DNA from: Setophaga petechia
Taxonomy: Eukaryota; Chordata; Aves; Passeriformes; Parulidae
Length of the DNA stretch: 64,000 bases
NCBI GenBank assembly: GCA_024362935.1
Contig: JANCRA010000030.1
Coordinates: 7,050,096 to 7,114,095 of the forward strand
Direction of reading: 5' to 3'
In this document: positions 44,101 through 56,962 of the stretch, piece after piece
Numbering within the stretch: position 1 is the first letter of the stretch
How the letters are laid out: each line of letters begins with the position of its first letter
The notes under the pieces: model-generated
Told to the model about the DNA's origin: nothing
The model's database searches: none
Seen by the model: only the letters and a program-made list of their open reading frames with translations
Translations under genes and position numbers: made by a program

Positions 44101-45520
44101 CATATGGGTCTAGAATTTCTGCCTTTTAACAGCTAACCTTGACTCAGCCAATATCCACAACATGCAGCTCTGGCCAAAATATGCTGGGCCTTAAAGTACC
44201 ACAACAGCTGTTTTTCTTGCTAAAATATGACATTAAATTTTTTGGACGGCTGGATGCTTCCTTGATGAAAGTGGAATAAGGGGCTATTTTTCCTCTCCCT
44301 CTTCCCCCCATCCAGCCTTTCCTCCTCCTCCTGTGCAGGGTGATAAAGCTGGAGCCTTTGCAGATATCCCATGTGGGCAGACCCTGTGGGGCCAGAGGGG
44401 AGGGGGTTCCAGCCCAAAGGAGGGGGCTGATGCTCACTGAGCCCCCCTTGTTGCTGCAGGGTCAGAGCCAGCAGCATTTTCAGCCCTCACATCTTGCTTT
44501 GCCCATGTCAAAATTTTCTGCCCTTAAGATAAAGGCACTGGTGGAGGGACTGGGGCTGGTGGGTTTGTGCTTCAGCCCCTCTGTTGTCACAAGAGGGACA
44601 GTTTGGGGCTTTGCAAGAGCTCCAGCTGTGGTCAGTGGAGTGGGGCAGGAGCCTGGTGGCCACATCTGAGTGAGGCAGTGCTGGTCCCTGTCCCTGAGCT
44701 GACCAATACTTTCAGGAGTTGCTGGTGGTGTGAGCTGGGATGTGCCCTGCTTTGTCCTGGGACACCAGTGAGGGCTTGTGCGGGGTTTGGAGCTCTGCAA
44801 ACTGTGCTGCAGTGGCTTTTGCTCTGCTGGTGTCACCTGGTGTGGCAGGTGCCTTTCAGGACAGCCCATGCAAGGATAAGCAACATTCCTCAGGATACAA
44901 CAGGCACAGAGATGGGCATTTGCAGTGGAATCACCGCTCTGAGCCTTAAAACACAGGAATGGCCATGGTGGCAGCAGGGATTGGTGGTGGCTGGGGACAG
45001 CAAGGTGATGCTCCTCAGTGCTGTGGCCATCCACAAACAGCATCACCCAATGGCACCTGATTGTGCTTTGGGACACTCAGGGCTCACTCACACCTCAGGG
45101 GTGATGGGGCAATATCAGGATGGGGTCTCTGCTCCCCTTGTCCCCACCCCAGGGAATGTCACTCCTTGCCCAGCTTTCTGTGTGGACAAACTCCCCACCC
45201 TCCACGCCTCATCCTCTGCTTCTTTCCCTTTATTTTAAAGACCAGCTCAATTTTAATAGGAGGCAGAAGAACTTCTAAAGTGGGGAGGTGGCAGCCAAAC
45301 CAGGATGAAGGTCCCATTGCCCAGAGCCTCTGGGGCTCATCGATTTCCTTCTGGAGGCTGGTTTGTCAGAACTCAGTGCATCCCTCTGGGTGTCCAGAGT
45401 TGCCGAAGACCCTGCTGGGGGCTCAGAGACCCTGGCACACAGCCCAGAACACCTGGGGATTTGATTGTGACCCCTGGAGCAAGTTACCAGCTTTGTATGA
45501 GGACATGAAAGTCACGCAGG
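41133..45520. other. Intergenic region, no gene recognised
   Basis: Contains T-rich homopolymer tracts at 42876-42918, a short AT-rich island at about 42.65-42.87 kb and a small direct duplication (TTCCAGTAGAAA) at 43298-43322. No coding gene was recognised. Confidence 0.5.
42876..42918. repeat. Poly-T tract cluster
   Basis: Three runs of 11-13 T separated by AATCG and CC. Confidence 0.85.
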
Positions 45521-45529
45521 TTTGAAGAG

Positions 45530-45962
45530 TGTAATAACAAAATGATCACAGGGTGGAAATGTAGATTTTAGGATTTTTGGTATGGGGGTTATGGGGACAA
45601 GATAGAGGGACTTGGGCGTGTCCAGCCTTTCTTCTTCTTCTTGGTCTCCATTTTCTGCAGTGATGGTGGCACTTTGGGATTGGTTTAGAGTAGAAGTGCA
45701 CTGTCTAATGTAGGTGATAGGTATTGGGAATTAAGTGTAAATATGTTATAGGTAGTTTGTAGTATAAAAGGACAACACATAGAGTGCCTGTGGCTGCCCT
45801 GCTGAGCAGACCTGGGCTGGGCAGTAAGAAAATTTTATAGATAAGAAGTAATAAACAACCTCAAGACCGAAAAGTGAAGAGTCCAGACTCGTTCTTCAGT
45901 TGCCCGGGCTGAAACAGAGACACCCTGCACATCTCAGGGCAGCAATGAACAACCAAAACCCA
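45530..45962 (+). mobile_element. Probable solo LTR of an endogenous retrovirus
   Basis: Plus-orientation LTR architecture: U3-like sequence, TATAAA at 45763-45768, then AATAAA at 45850-45855 and a U5-like tail. TG at 45530 and CA at 45961-45962 are tentative ends, flanked by AAGAG-like sequence on both sides (GAAGAG / CAAGAG, one mismatch). No retroviral coding sequence adjoins it, so it is a solo LTR. The family was not identified. Confidence 0.6.
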
Positions 45963-47237
45963 AGAGTGGCTGATAACCCAGCGAGATGTGGCACGGCCAG
46001 CCTTACCCACTCCTCCTCTTATTTCCACAACAATCCCACTGCAGGACCTCCTTTATCCCGGCTCCCTCCGAGCTCTCAGCCTCACTGTGCTGTTTATTTG
46101 GGAGCATCCTCGGGTGCTCACGGCCGGGATGCCCTCGGGAGGTGCCCGGGGTGCCGGGTCCCGTTGGTGCCCGAGTGTTTGGAAGGGATTCGTTCCCTTT
46201 TCCCGAGCATGTGGTTGGAATTAGCGGCGCGGCTGCAGGGGGAGCGGGCAGCTGGGTTTCTCCGGAGCGTTTCAGTGCTTAATCTCTGAAGAATGCAGAA
46301 TGTCTGTCTGGACGGCCCGGCCAAAATCAACTCCGCGGCACGGGGAGGCCAATATAAACGTTCATGTTTTGTGTCACCGAGATTTCATTAGATGTTTTTT
46401 ATGTAATTGCATAAGTCGGACTACCGTGATGAAAATGCCACAGCGAGCAAATGAGATGGATTGTGAAACCTCTCCTCTGAGGAGACACTGGCCCCCTCTG
46501 GGGATCCAGCTCCAGCCCCTTCCAAGGTGCTCAGTGACCTTTTGGGGATAAATGATGGGTTGTTTCCCCGTGTCCTTGCTCTCTACCCCTCGACCTGACG
46601 TCAGGGAGAGCTCAGAGCTGGGCCAGGAGCAGGTCTGGTCTCCCCATGGCCAGTGCTGGGAGCTGGAGGGGCTGGCTGCTCCTGTGCTCCAAAGGGGCTC
46701 CCATCCCTCCTTGGAATCCCAGGGGGAGGCAGCAGAGTGGGAGGAGAGGATGAAAAATCTCCCATTTCTTGGTTGCCTGGCATCCAAGTGCTCTGCAGCA
46801 TCTCAGTGATGTCACTGCCCTCTTGATTTCCTGCTTTAAACCCTGGCAGAGGCAGGGATGGAGAGTTCAGGGCTCGAGCAGCACCCCTAGTGATGCTGTG
46901 CTCCATCCCCATCCTCTGACCCTCTCCACTAACAACAACAATTTTGGTAATCTGTCCCTTCAAGGCCTGGCATGTTTTCCTGATGATAACAGATTAATGC
47001 TAATTTAATTAGGCCTGAACCAATGCTTGTTTGCTCCAAACCCAGACATGCTCCAAGGGCTGCTGAGTGCTGTGACACGATGCTGCTGCTCATCCTGGGC
47101 TGGAGGGCTGGGTGAGGTGACACCCCATCATCCTGCTCCTCCTCAGGAGGAGAGGCTGGACCCAGGGGGCTGCAGCCCAGCACAAAGCCCTGGGTTTTGC
47201 TCCCAGAGGAGGCTCTGCCCTCTGCAGGGATGGGAAG

Positions 47238-47774
47238 TGTTATAGGTGGATAAAGAGATGATTTGGTCTCGCAATTAAAAGATAACTATGGTGTGAATAT
47301 TAAGAAAAGCTTTAGTGATGTATAGTTATGTTGTGGTTTAATGTCCTCTGTGCTCCCCACATTCCCTTTCCCCCCTGTATTGTTGCCATCACACAGCCTG
47401 GGCTGTCTAGGACAGGTACAAAGAAGCTGCACAGGTGTCCCTTGCATGGGGCAGCTGGGAATGGAAAAGCTTGGGGGTGCTAAGGGGGTGCAGCGTGGCA
47501 ACACCTGAGCTCCAATCCAGTTACAAAGCAGTCTCCACCGATAAATGGCAAAGAAGAGCTGCCTGACAGACTTTGGGAGGGGCCAGGGCTGGCTGATGCA
47601 ACCCCCAGGGGTATAAAACACTGAGCATCCATCTTGCAGACAAACCAGCCTCATGGTATGCACGAGGGGCAGTTCCCAGTGCTGCAGCTTCTCCCTTACG
47701 TAGCCCTTTGCTGTATTTTTGTTCAGGTTTAATAAACCTCTCTAAATTTTCGAAGTGAGCAGTGGTTTCTCACA
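47238..47774 (+). mobile_element. Solo LTR with 5-bp target-site duplication
   Basis: A 537-bp element starting TGTTATAGG and ending TTTCTCACA, flanked by exact GGAAG direct repeats (47233-47237 and 47775-47779). TATAAA lies at 47612-47617 and AATAAA at 47731-47736, in the order expected for U3-R-U5 on the plus strand. No gag, pol or env sequence is present, so it arose by LTR-LTR recombination. A 5-bp duplication fits an ERVL-like or gamma/other retrovirus with 5-bp integration spacing. It is unrelated in sequence to the LTR at 45.5 kb. Confidence 0.85.
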
Positions 47775-48002
47775 GGAAGCAGCCAGCACAGGGAGCCCTG
47801 GGTGCTGCATCCCCGCAGCAGCTCCGGGAGCGGGGCTGGACTGGCTGCCCTGGCTGCAGACACATCTGCTGGGCGGGAGGGCCTGGAATTTGGGATATTG
47901 TTTGTCTGGCGGGGAGCAGTGGGTGCCAAAAGCCTGATAAATTAATCACCTCTGACATGGGTCAGTCCAGCTCTGGCGTGCGCAGCCTGGGCCCCCTGAG
48001 AC

Positions 48003-48024
48003 GCTGCTGCTGCTGCTGCTGCAA
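48003..48024. repeat. (CTG)7 microsatellite
   Basis: Seven consecutive CTG/GCT units in intergenic DNA. Confidence 0.9.
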
Positions 48025-51000
48025 CGCCAAAATTCATCAAGCGGCGAGAGCAGCGGGTTTTGGGAGGGGGCAGCTGCTGCCAGGGAGGGGTTTGACCGCT
48101 GCAGTCCTCTGGGATGGCAGCACAGCTCATCCAGCTGCCTGTGCCTGGCAGTGCTGCCATCTGACATCACTTGTTTTGGAGCAGGACCTGGCTGGGTGGC
48201 TACTGGGGGATGGGAATGGGTTTAGGGTTTGTGCAGCTCCTGTCACAGCAAGCTCCTTGCTCAGGAGCTGCTCTGGGCACACAGAGCCCAGGGAGGCTGT
48301 GTGGGATGGGGATGTGGGGCAGGGGTGCAGCTGCTGGAGGTCACAGGCAGCTTCTCGTGGCCCCTCAGCCCAGTCCCTGCAGGCAGGTGTCCTCTGGTGG
48401 GAGTTGGATGTCCCTCTGTGTGCTGCTGGGCCAGTAGGGTGATGCTGGTGCAACCTGAGGTGAGAACAGCACTTTCCCCCAGTGAGCAGCACCATGGACC
48501 TTTCATGGTGGGTTTTACTTTGTGGGGATCTGATCAATTCAGCCTTTTTGGCCAGGGCAAGGCAGGCTCAGCCTGCCCCTCACCAGGCTCCTCTGCCCTT
48601 GGGGGCCACAGGTCTGGTTTGGTACAGGGTGTCCACCAGTTCCTGACCCTGCAGAGTCCCCACTGCTCCCTGGAGAGAAGATGGGGAAGGGCTTTGTTCA
48701 GCCTCTGCTGGGGTTCCTGCACAGCTGTGGAACAAAGGGGATTTTCCTGGTTTTAATGACTCCTCTTCCCATCCACCTCTTCCCTTCTCATGAGCTTCTT
48801 CCCACCCTGGTAGCTGCGAGCAGCAGAATTCTCTTTGCCTTCCTTGGGCTTTCTTGGGAACATTTCTGCTCAGAGAAGGAGAAAGAAGGAAACAGAAAAG
48901 GGAGCAAAGCTCAGTGGACAGTGTTCCCTGAAGTCTCTGAGAGTGTCAAGGGCTCTGTTTGTGCTTGGCATTCCCAAGGTGTCCACAGGGCTGCTCTGGG
49001 TGCAGGAGGTGTTAAGACACCCAGCATGTGCTGTGACCTCCAGGTGGGATCAGAGCAGATCTTATCAGCACCATGCAGAAACCTCCCTGCATCCCTCCTG
49101 TCCTCCCCTCGCTCGCTCTCCTTCTCTCCCCCTTTTATTTTTTTTGTCCAGACATAATTAATGTAAACCAAATGCTTTGTGCACAGCTGCTGGCATCCTG
49201 AAAACGTTTTGTGTGTGGTCTCTCCTTTAGCCTGGACAGGGATGTAGCAAAACTCTGAGCACTATCCCAGACCTGCCTGAGTAGGGAGCAGCATCTATTG
49301 CACAAGAAGCACCTTGAATTTCTGCATTTCCCTCGTGGGATGAGGTTATGGTTGAACTGTTTTAAATAAAACCAGGAGCTGCCCTAAAACTTCATCTTCC
49401 AAATCCAGTTAAACCCAAGCTCAGCTTTTCTTGCTGGTCATGCTAAGCTGAAACCCCAAATATCTGTCTCATTTTTGTGGCTGTCTTTGTGTGTCTGGGT
49501 TCCCCCAGGGCCTAAGGGATGCTCATGCAGCAGAGCTGCTGTGGGAAGGATGTCCTCATCCTGCTTTTGGTGCCTTTGGACTCAGGAAACAGAGAGATCT
49601 TGTAATTTATGGTTTTTTTCCAGCCAAAGGGACAATTTCTGATCACTGCTGTTGTCTCTTGATCTTTAGGGCTCGAGGGGTGAGGTAAAGTGTCTGGCCT
49701 TACCTGTTTTGTTCCCAAACGCCCAAGCAGCAGCTGAGTGACATCCTGCAGCCTCTGGATTCCCTTCCTGCACCTTCTGCATCCCCACACTGAGCTCTCC
49801 CTGCAGCTCCCCCTTCCCAATCCCTCACAGATGATTCTTTTCCCTTCCACTGCTCCAATCACTCCCTCAAAACCCCAGTGTGGCATCTGGGATCACCAGC
49901 AAAAATGAGCAACTTCCATGCCCCACACTCTGGATGTGCTGGGAAAGCTGTGTGGTACCTAGGGCCTCTTGGTTCCCCAAAATCCCTTTTTTTTTTGTCA
50001 AAAACCCCTCTGGGGTGGTGCATTGAGTCCTGCCATGGTGCAGTGAGGGCTGTGGCTGTCCTGGCCCTCCGTGAGTCAGTGGCTGAGCATTTTGCAAATG
50101 TTGGAGCTGAATGGGAAGCATCTGAAATCCCTTCGTGGCCGTGCTTTGGATTCCGGGGTGATTAGGATTCTGCAGATGCCTGGGTGAGAAGGTGGGCTGG
50201 GTGGAGGTTTGGGGAGTGGCTCTTCTCATGTTTCTGCTCCAAAACAGTCTCTGTGTTGTGGCTGGGAGATGGGAATGACACCTCTGGGATGAATCCTCCC
50301 AGCAGAGTCTGAGCAGCTGGGGCTCAGAGCAGAAAACCCAAGTGCAACAGGCCAGTCACCATTTGGGGACATCTGTAATTTAATTCCTCAGACAAAAAGC
50401 ACGTTCATGTGTCCACACAATGTTTTAGTTCAAAAACCCCAATGTATGGAAGAGTTTAAAGGGAAAACTTTCAAGCAGCCCATGGTGGGTGCCTGGGGAG
50501 ATGTGGGTGTGCAGGAGGGGCATTTCTGCTCTCAGTGCTTGGCTGAGTGATGCTCACAGATGAGGGAAGGGCTCTGATTTGCAGAGAAATCCTTCCCTGG
50601 CTCCCCATCCTCACACCCAGGATGCTCTGTGGGGCTGGAGGATGCCAGAACACAAACTGTCTGCACTGAGTGCCCCACAGCACCCAGGCAATGATAATTT
50701 TAAATGAGTGAGATGTTGAAAAATAGCGAGTGAGATTTTTTAAAAGGTCACCTTGGCCAAGGAGGCAAAAATTCTTCCTTGTGCGAGTGAGATGCTTTAG
50801 GAACTGCCTTAAAATTAATCCAAAACATGAGCTCGGCTCCAAATGAGTGGGACTTGGCAAGAGGGCTGGACACATTATCTTTAAATATAGGCAGGCATCC
50901 TGGAGGGTTTCTGGTGGTTTTCCTGGTCATTTCTTATTCCTCTGTCTCCCTCTCTGCTCCCCGCTCCTTGCATAATTCTCTCCCTTTTAATGCCTCTTCC

Positions 51001-54000
51001 CATATTTTGGGAATGATGTCTCCCCAAACCAGGCAGGGTTGCAACACTGAAAAAGATTTTATGTCCTGTGGCACTTTTTGTCAGGAGAGCACTGCCTGTG
51101 TGGCCAGTGACCTCTGTCCTGGGGGGGCTGTGACTCCCAAGGGTTGGAAAAGGAGTTTTAAAGGTGTAAATTGGTATAAATGGGTGCAATCCATCTCTGC
51201 CTTGTGAATTGGGATCCCAAGCTGTGCAAAATGGGGGTGACACCTTGTGTGCTTGTGACCATCAGTGCAGTGACCTGAGTGGGGCCTCATCGGCCCCAAA
51301 ACCTCCTGTGACAGGGGCAGCAGTGCCCAGCACACAGGAGCTTTGTGACAATGGGTTCTGTGCTGCTTTCCTGGCCTCTTCAGCTCCCTTTGTCCCCCTC
51401 CCACCATAAACACCAGGCTGGGGCTCACAGAAACGAGCAGGGTTTGGTTTAGGCCGGGCAGGAGAATCCAGTCCCTGCCACCAGAGCAGGGAGGCTCGGG
51501 ACCCTCTCAGGCTTTGAAGCTGGAGATGTCTGGCCATACAAAGACACATCTGTGTTTAATCCTTCCCCTGTAACTGAGCCTGGCCGGGGCAGAGCCCAGC
51601 AGCCCCTCACTGTGTGCTGCAGGGATGTGTGCGGATGCGTTTGAAGGGCCTTGGCAGTGCGGCGGTGCTAGGCCGGCTAGAGCCACATGTTCTTGCAAAT
51701 GCAGCTTCCTATTGACTTGTTAAACATTTGCTATTTATCAGATTTTGCTTTTAAACTGTCTGTAACAGTCTGGGAGAAGTTGTGTCAAAATCCCTTCCAG
51801 ATGTGAAGGTGCTACCTGATACTTTGGTTATAACCTGGACTCTCGCTCCTGCTCCATTCAGATTAGCTCCACTACTGTGGAAATGAAAATGCAAATAAAG
51901 ACATAAAGAGAATAGAGACGTGTGTAAAACTTCCCCCAAACCTTCCCTTTTACAGGCAAAACGATCCTGCCTTTATAAGGAGATTGTGAGTTTTATCAGT
52001 GAACATTTGCTTCGCTGGAAAACCAGAGCAAAGCAGGGGAGAGCAGCCACCATCCCTGTCTGCCCACACGGGTGTTTTTAAAGCATAATTGGCTTTTTTT
52101 CCCCTCCATTTAAATAATGTTTCTTTGGGTCTGGGGCTTCCCAGACACATCAGCTCAGTTTTATGAGCATCAGGTGATGTGTGCAGTTGGAAACCTGAGA
52201 GTTTCCCTTGCATTTGGAGCACGTGGATCAGATAACGATGGCTCATTAAACACTCCTTGGAAGGCGGCTGCAGGGTCGGGAGCACTCGCTCTGCAGACCC
52301 CCTGCCCTGTCCCTTTCCAGGAGAAACTTTGGGGCCACGAGATATTCCCAGCTTAGAACAACTCTCCTATCTGTCAGATCAGGGCCTGAGCCAGCTCTCA
52401 TTGTAGGAGGGAGGGTTTTTCCACTCCTTTAAGAGGGGCTGGAGCAGAGCCACGCTCTGTGTAATGCGGATCCGGCAGTGTGCGTGATGCACTGCATGAT
52501 GACAGAATTTCTGGGAGATTGGCCTAAACCGAAAACCTTGGACCTGGCACTGCTCTGCTGGAGGAGTGGGGAGGCTGGAGACACCAAACCTGGGCTTGGA
52601 GAGGGGTTTTGCAGCTGGGGAAGCATCCCTGGAAAGGCTCAGAGGGTCTGGCTGTGCCACATCTGCCCTGCTCCGGGGTTTGGTGCCTTGGGTTGAGCCC
52701 ACAGCCACATCCATGTCTGGTGTTGCTGGGGGAAAAAGGCACCTGGGAGGGTGTGAGGGGCTCCCTGCAGCCTGTGGTGCTGCAGCTGGGCTCCCTTGTG
52801 CCCCAAAACACCCCAGAGCTGAGTGCCTCAGTCTGGCTGTAGTGCCCCAAAAATGCCCCAGTGCTGCTGGTGGCACTGGATGGGGCTGCCCTGCCCTCCC
52901 TGGGATGGGAGGTTTGGTTGGGAATCTTGCTGAGAGGAAAGACGAGGGAGGAGAAATGTGCTGGACCATTGTGTGGCATTTTAAGCAGAATCTTGATGCA
53001 TTAATGTGTTTTTTCTCCCATAAATGCTGGGTTAGGCAGGTTTGCATCCTCACAGGAGGTACCACTTTACTGATTCCTGTGGTTGCCTCTGCCCTCACTC
53101 CATTCTGCTGCTCCTGTGTGCCTTCTGACTGCTCAGCAGAGCAGGAGACCTTCTTTTTACACCCAAAAAGGATGTTCATTGGGGCTGGGATAGCTGGAGC
53201 AAAGCTAAGAGATACCAAGTGGTCCCAAATAGGTGCTTCAGTTGCTCCATCTCCCTTTTTTTCCAGGCTGATGGAAAAGGCTGGGTTCTCACAGAGCATC
53301 TGCACCATGTCCTGGGACTGTGGAGGACATGGCTGGTGACTTCCTTCTGCCCCTGCAGACCTGATTTCTCCCTCTCACAGGACACAGGCACATCAGAGCT
53401 GGAGGGTGATGCAGGACCCCAGGGCAAGAGTTCTCCCTTGGACTCTGCACAGAGCTCCTGCCCCTACCACCACTCTTGGATTTCCAGGGGAAACTTTGGT
53501 TCCTTTGGCAATTCCTGGGAGAAGGCTGCTCCCAATGAGCTCCTGGTGCCTCAGGATGGAGCAGCACCACTCTGGAGTGGGGTGATGTCACTGTGGGCAC
53601 AAGGAAAACCTTGGCACCACCATCTGCATTAACCTGGCTGGTTTCAGCACCTGAACATGCATGGGAGAATGACAATGGGAGGCTGAGGAGGGAAGAGCAG
53701 CGTGAGGAAGAAAATCCGAAGCCGTCTCTCAAAATCACATGGTGATAAGGCCTTTTCTGGAGTGCCCCATGCAGCTGGCAGCAGAAACCAGGCTTTTATG
53801 TTTGGGTCTGGCTGGTTTTTCACTTTCTGCAGCCAAAAGGATCTGGATGAAGTTTGCCTGGAAGATTAGCTGGCACTGAGCCTGACTAGACATCTCTGGA
53901 AGCCTCCCCTCCATCAGGAGTAGGTTCTGACTCCCTCCTCCGCCAGCCCTGCCCTAGGCAAGCATGGGGAATGTCCCCTGGAGGGGACAGTTCCACCAAC

Positions 54001-54536
54001 CCTCTGCTCTCTGGCACACCAGATCCCTGCTCCCACTGCGCTGGGGATGCTGGGGAGTGTGCAGATGAGATCCCAAGGGATTTCTGTCACCGGGATGACA
54101 GGGAGGTGACACTCCACAGCCTGAGGGATGGGATTGGGAGCACGGAGCCTTGGCACCCACGACCCTTCCCTAGGGACACATCCTTCATGTCCCTGCCCTG
54201 ATACCAGAACTGGGCTGGGAAATGGGGTGCAAGGGAGCCCCCCAAGCAGGGCTGGCCTCCCCCAGTGCCAGCTCCTGGGCAGATGTGCCCCAGCTGCTGC
54301 ACACCGGGTTTGGCACCAGCTGTGCTGTCCGGCCACATCTGAGCTGCCAGCTCTGGGGCACAGCTGGCAGGGGAAGAGATGCTGTACAATGCCATCCCCA
54401 CGGGGTCCATGGGCACCCCATGCTGACCCAGACACAAAGCAAATTTTGGGTTTTGTGCCCAGGGAGGCCTGGCAGAGGCGGGGGAGGCTGCACTGGTAGC
54501 AGATGCCGATGCCTCCGGAGCGGAAAGCCCAGTCCC

Positions 54537-54590
54537 TCCCCTCTCATTCCTTTTTTTCCTTTTTTTTGCCTTTTTTTTCTTCCCCCCCTC
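54537..54590. repeat. Polypyrimidine tract
   Basis: Over 50 bases almost wholly of C and T, mainly T runs of 7-8 broken by CC or GCC, ending in a C run. Confidence 0.85.
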
Positions 54591-56865
54591 TGGCTGATCT
54601 TAAAAAAGCCCTGGCGGTTTGGGCTTTGTGAAACCCAAATGCTTTTTGCAGCATCAAGCCCCGATCCCATAAGTAATATCCCAGCATTGAAGAGTAAGAC
54701 AGTATATGAAGTAGACGGGGAGCTATAAAGACACTTTAAAAGGGGCAATAAAAGTTTTGGGTTTCATATCGTCTTACCAAAGAAGAGAATAACAGAGAAG
54801 CAGGAAATTTCAGTAGCAGACATGACAAAGGTCACAGCACTCAGACTGCACCTTAGACGAAAACACCTACTCTTATGAAAACAGCCAGAATTTTTGGCAG
54901 GGGCTCAAGAGCTCTTACAGGCAAAGCTCTCGGCAGCGCTAAAAGGTTACAAGAGACTGTTTTGTCTACGTTGCTGTAGATGTTTATAATATTTCCCTGC
55001 ATTGGTGCTGCAGGGGACATCCTGCCCAGGGTAGTGGATCCAGCCCTGCACCTTCCTCTGGTGTTGGGGTGCCAGGTGCTGCCATCAGCTTGGGGCTGGT
55101 GCCAGGGCAGGGACCCTGTGGGTGTGCCCAGGTGTGTGTCAGTACCAGGTGGGTGCTGGCCAAAGGGATGGATGGTTGGCAGAGCTGGAGCATCACCCTA
55201 GGAGAGGAGGGGACAAAGCAAACCTTTTGCTGTGTGCAAGACAATTTGGAATTTTTGTTTTTGCAGCTGAATATGCGGCAGGTGGGAGCAGGAGTTTTAT
55301 CCGCTCAGCTGCTCCTCAGGTAACGTGTCCTCCTTGTTTGCATGGGGTTTGCCAACCTTTTGTCCCTGATGCTCAGCCCCAGTTGGGTGCCATTATCACT
55401 CTGTGCCCTCCCAGCCCTGGATCCCCACAAGGCTCTCACTATGCCCACAGTGCCCATGTCCCCAGGGCTTGTAGGACTGTGCCTGTCACTGCAGCTCAGG
55501 AGGGACCAAACAGTCCCAAAATGAGCTCTGGGGTGAAGGAGGCTCTGACCAGTGGCTGCAGCAAGCGAGGCAGGCTGCTGGCACTGCTGGGCAGGATCCT
55601 GGGGAGGGTCAGCATTGAATATTTGCATTGTGGTGACAAACACCCAGGAAGAACCAGCAGGGCCATGGGATGCCCATGGGGGTGACCCCTCAGGAGGCTG
55701 CTGTGCACCCTCAGAGGCATCTCTTGCAGGCAGTGCTGAGCTACTTCTTTCACTCCAAATCAGAGCACTTGGGCCTGATTTTTGGGGCCACCCTGAGCAG
55801 CCCTCACATGGCAGAGAGCTCCAGTAGCGTGCAAGCAACGAGGAAAGCCTTGCACGCAAACCCTGAGAGCATCTTGTAAACAACCTGGGGGCTGGATGCT
55901 GGGAAGGAATGGACTGTGTGGTTTAGGTTGGTTTAGATGCTGGGGAACCCTTTGAAAGCTCTCTGCCAGCTCAGCCTCTGCATGCAGCAGCATCAGCTGT
56001 GCCACCGCTTGCCAGTGACTCTTGGATGCTTGGGGGTTCATAATTCATTTCTATTTTTGTTGGAAGCTCATTCAGTTTTGGTTGTTGCCCCGTCGCAGGA
56101 AGTTGCTCTGATGAATGACTGGGGTGGATTTCTCTTCCAGAGGAACCCAGGCTTAATGTGGGCTTTCTGTGGACATCTCTGTATATCAATACTGCTCTAA
56201 TTGTCCATGACATATAGTCTTGGCCTTTTTCCCAGACAGTCTAAATAAATCATACACTTCTGCTATAGTAAATAGTCTGTTAGAGGAGATGTTATAGGCT
56301 TACAGCCCTCCCCCCTCCCTCCAGGAGCTTCTTTTCTCTGCCTCTCATTTTCCATGTACTTTCCATACCAATGAGGCACCTGCTGCCTGTGCCTGCAGGT
56401 CTGCAAGGACAAAGTGCCCAGTGTTGCAGGTCCCTCCAGGTTTGAGGGGCTGTGGTACCCAGAGCTCTGCTGTGGAATTGGCATCTGCCTTCGACTGAGC
56501 TGAGTGGAGCTGGAAAGTTTCCCACCCCGCTGAAGAAATGCTGGCATTGCACACTGGCAAGGTCTTTGTTAGTATATATTATTTACATCAAGAGAATGCA
56601 TAAATAAAATAGTTAATATCTCACCAAAAAAATACAGGTTCTGTTAATTGGGTGTTGCAAACCAAGCTTTGTGTGCATGGAGGGGACAATTTGGGTCCTG
56701 CCAGGTCAGAGCATGGGACAGCCCAGGAGAAGGTGGCATGGCCTGGGAGGGCAGGGGTCTCCTGGGGCATGGGACAGGTCACAGCCCAGCTGAGTGCTCC
56801 TCCAGGGAGAATATGGATATGTACCAAACTGGAAGTGCAAGCTTTGCTAGGGCTGGTGGTGGAAG

Positions 56866-56962
56866 GGTGAATCACAGGATGGTTTAGGAGGGACCTTAAA
56901 GCCCATCTTGTTCCAATGCCCCTGCCATGGGCAGGGACACCTTCCACTAGACCAGGTTACCC
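56866..56962 (-). mobile_element. CR1 LINE 3'-end fragment
   Basis: About 95 bp with AATCACAGGATGGTTTAGGA, GGGACCTTAAAGCCCATC and GCCATGGGCAGGGACACC, the reverse complement of the avian CR1 3' end. It sits about 140 bp beyond the MYMK stop, possibly inside its 3' UTR. Confidence 0.85.

Larger units (their letters stand above)
47780..56860. other. Intergenic region downstream of MYMK, no gene recognised
   Basis: About 9 kb. Includes a (CTG)7 run at 48003-48024, AT-rich candidate regulatory islands near 51.66-52.25 kb and 54.64-54.98 kb, and a polypyrimidine tract at 54,537-54,590. No coding gene was recognised on either strand. Confidence 0.5.

Noticed and set aside
44567..45238. 223-codon plus-strand reading frame
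   Set aside because: No recognisable domain or homologue, and the opposite strand is equally open.
45530..47779. The two LTRs as the 5' and 3' ends of one provirus
   Set aside because: Their sequences are unrelated and the DNA between them has no retroviral coding sequence.
52379..53308. 309-codon minus-strand reading frame in intergenic DNA
   Set aside because: Low-complexity composition, no recognisable domain and no splice context; GC-rich DNA often gives such frames.
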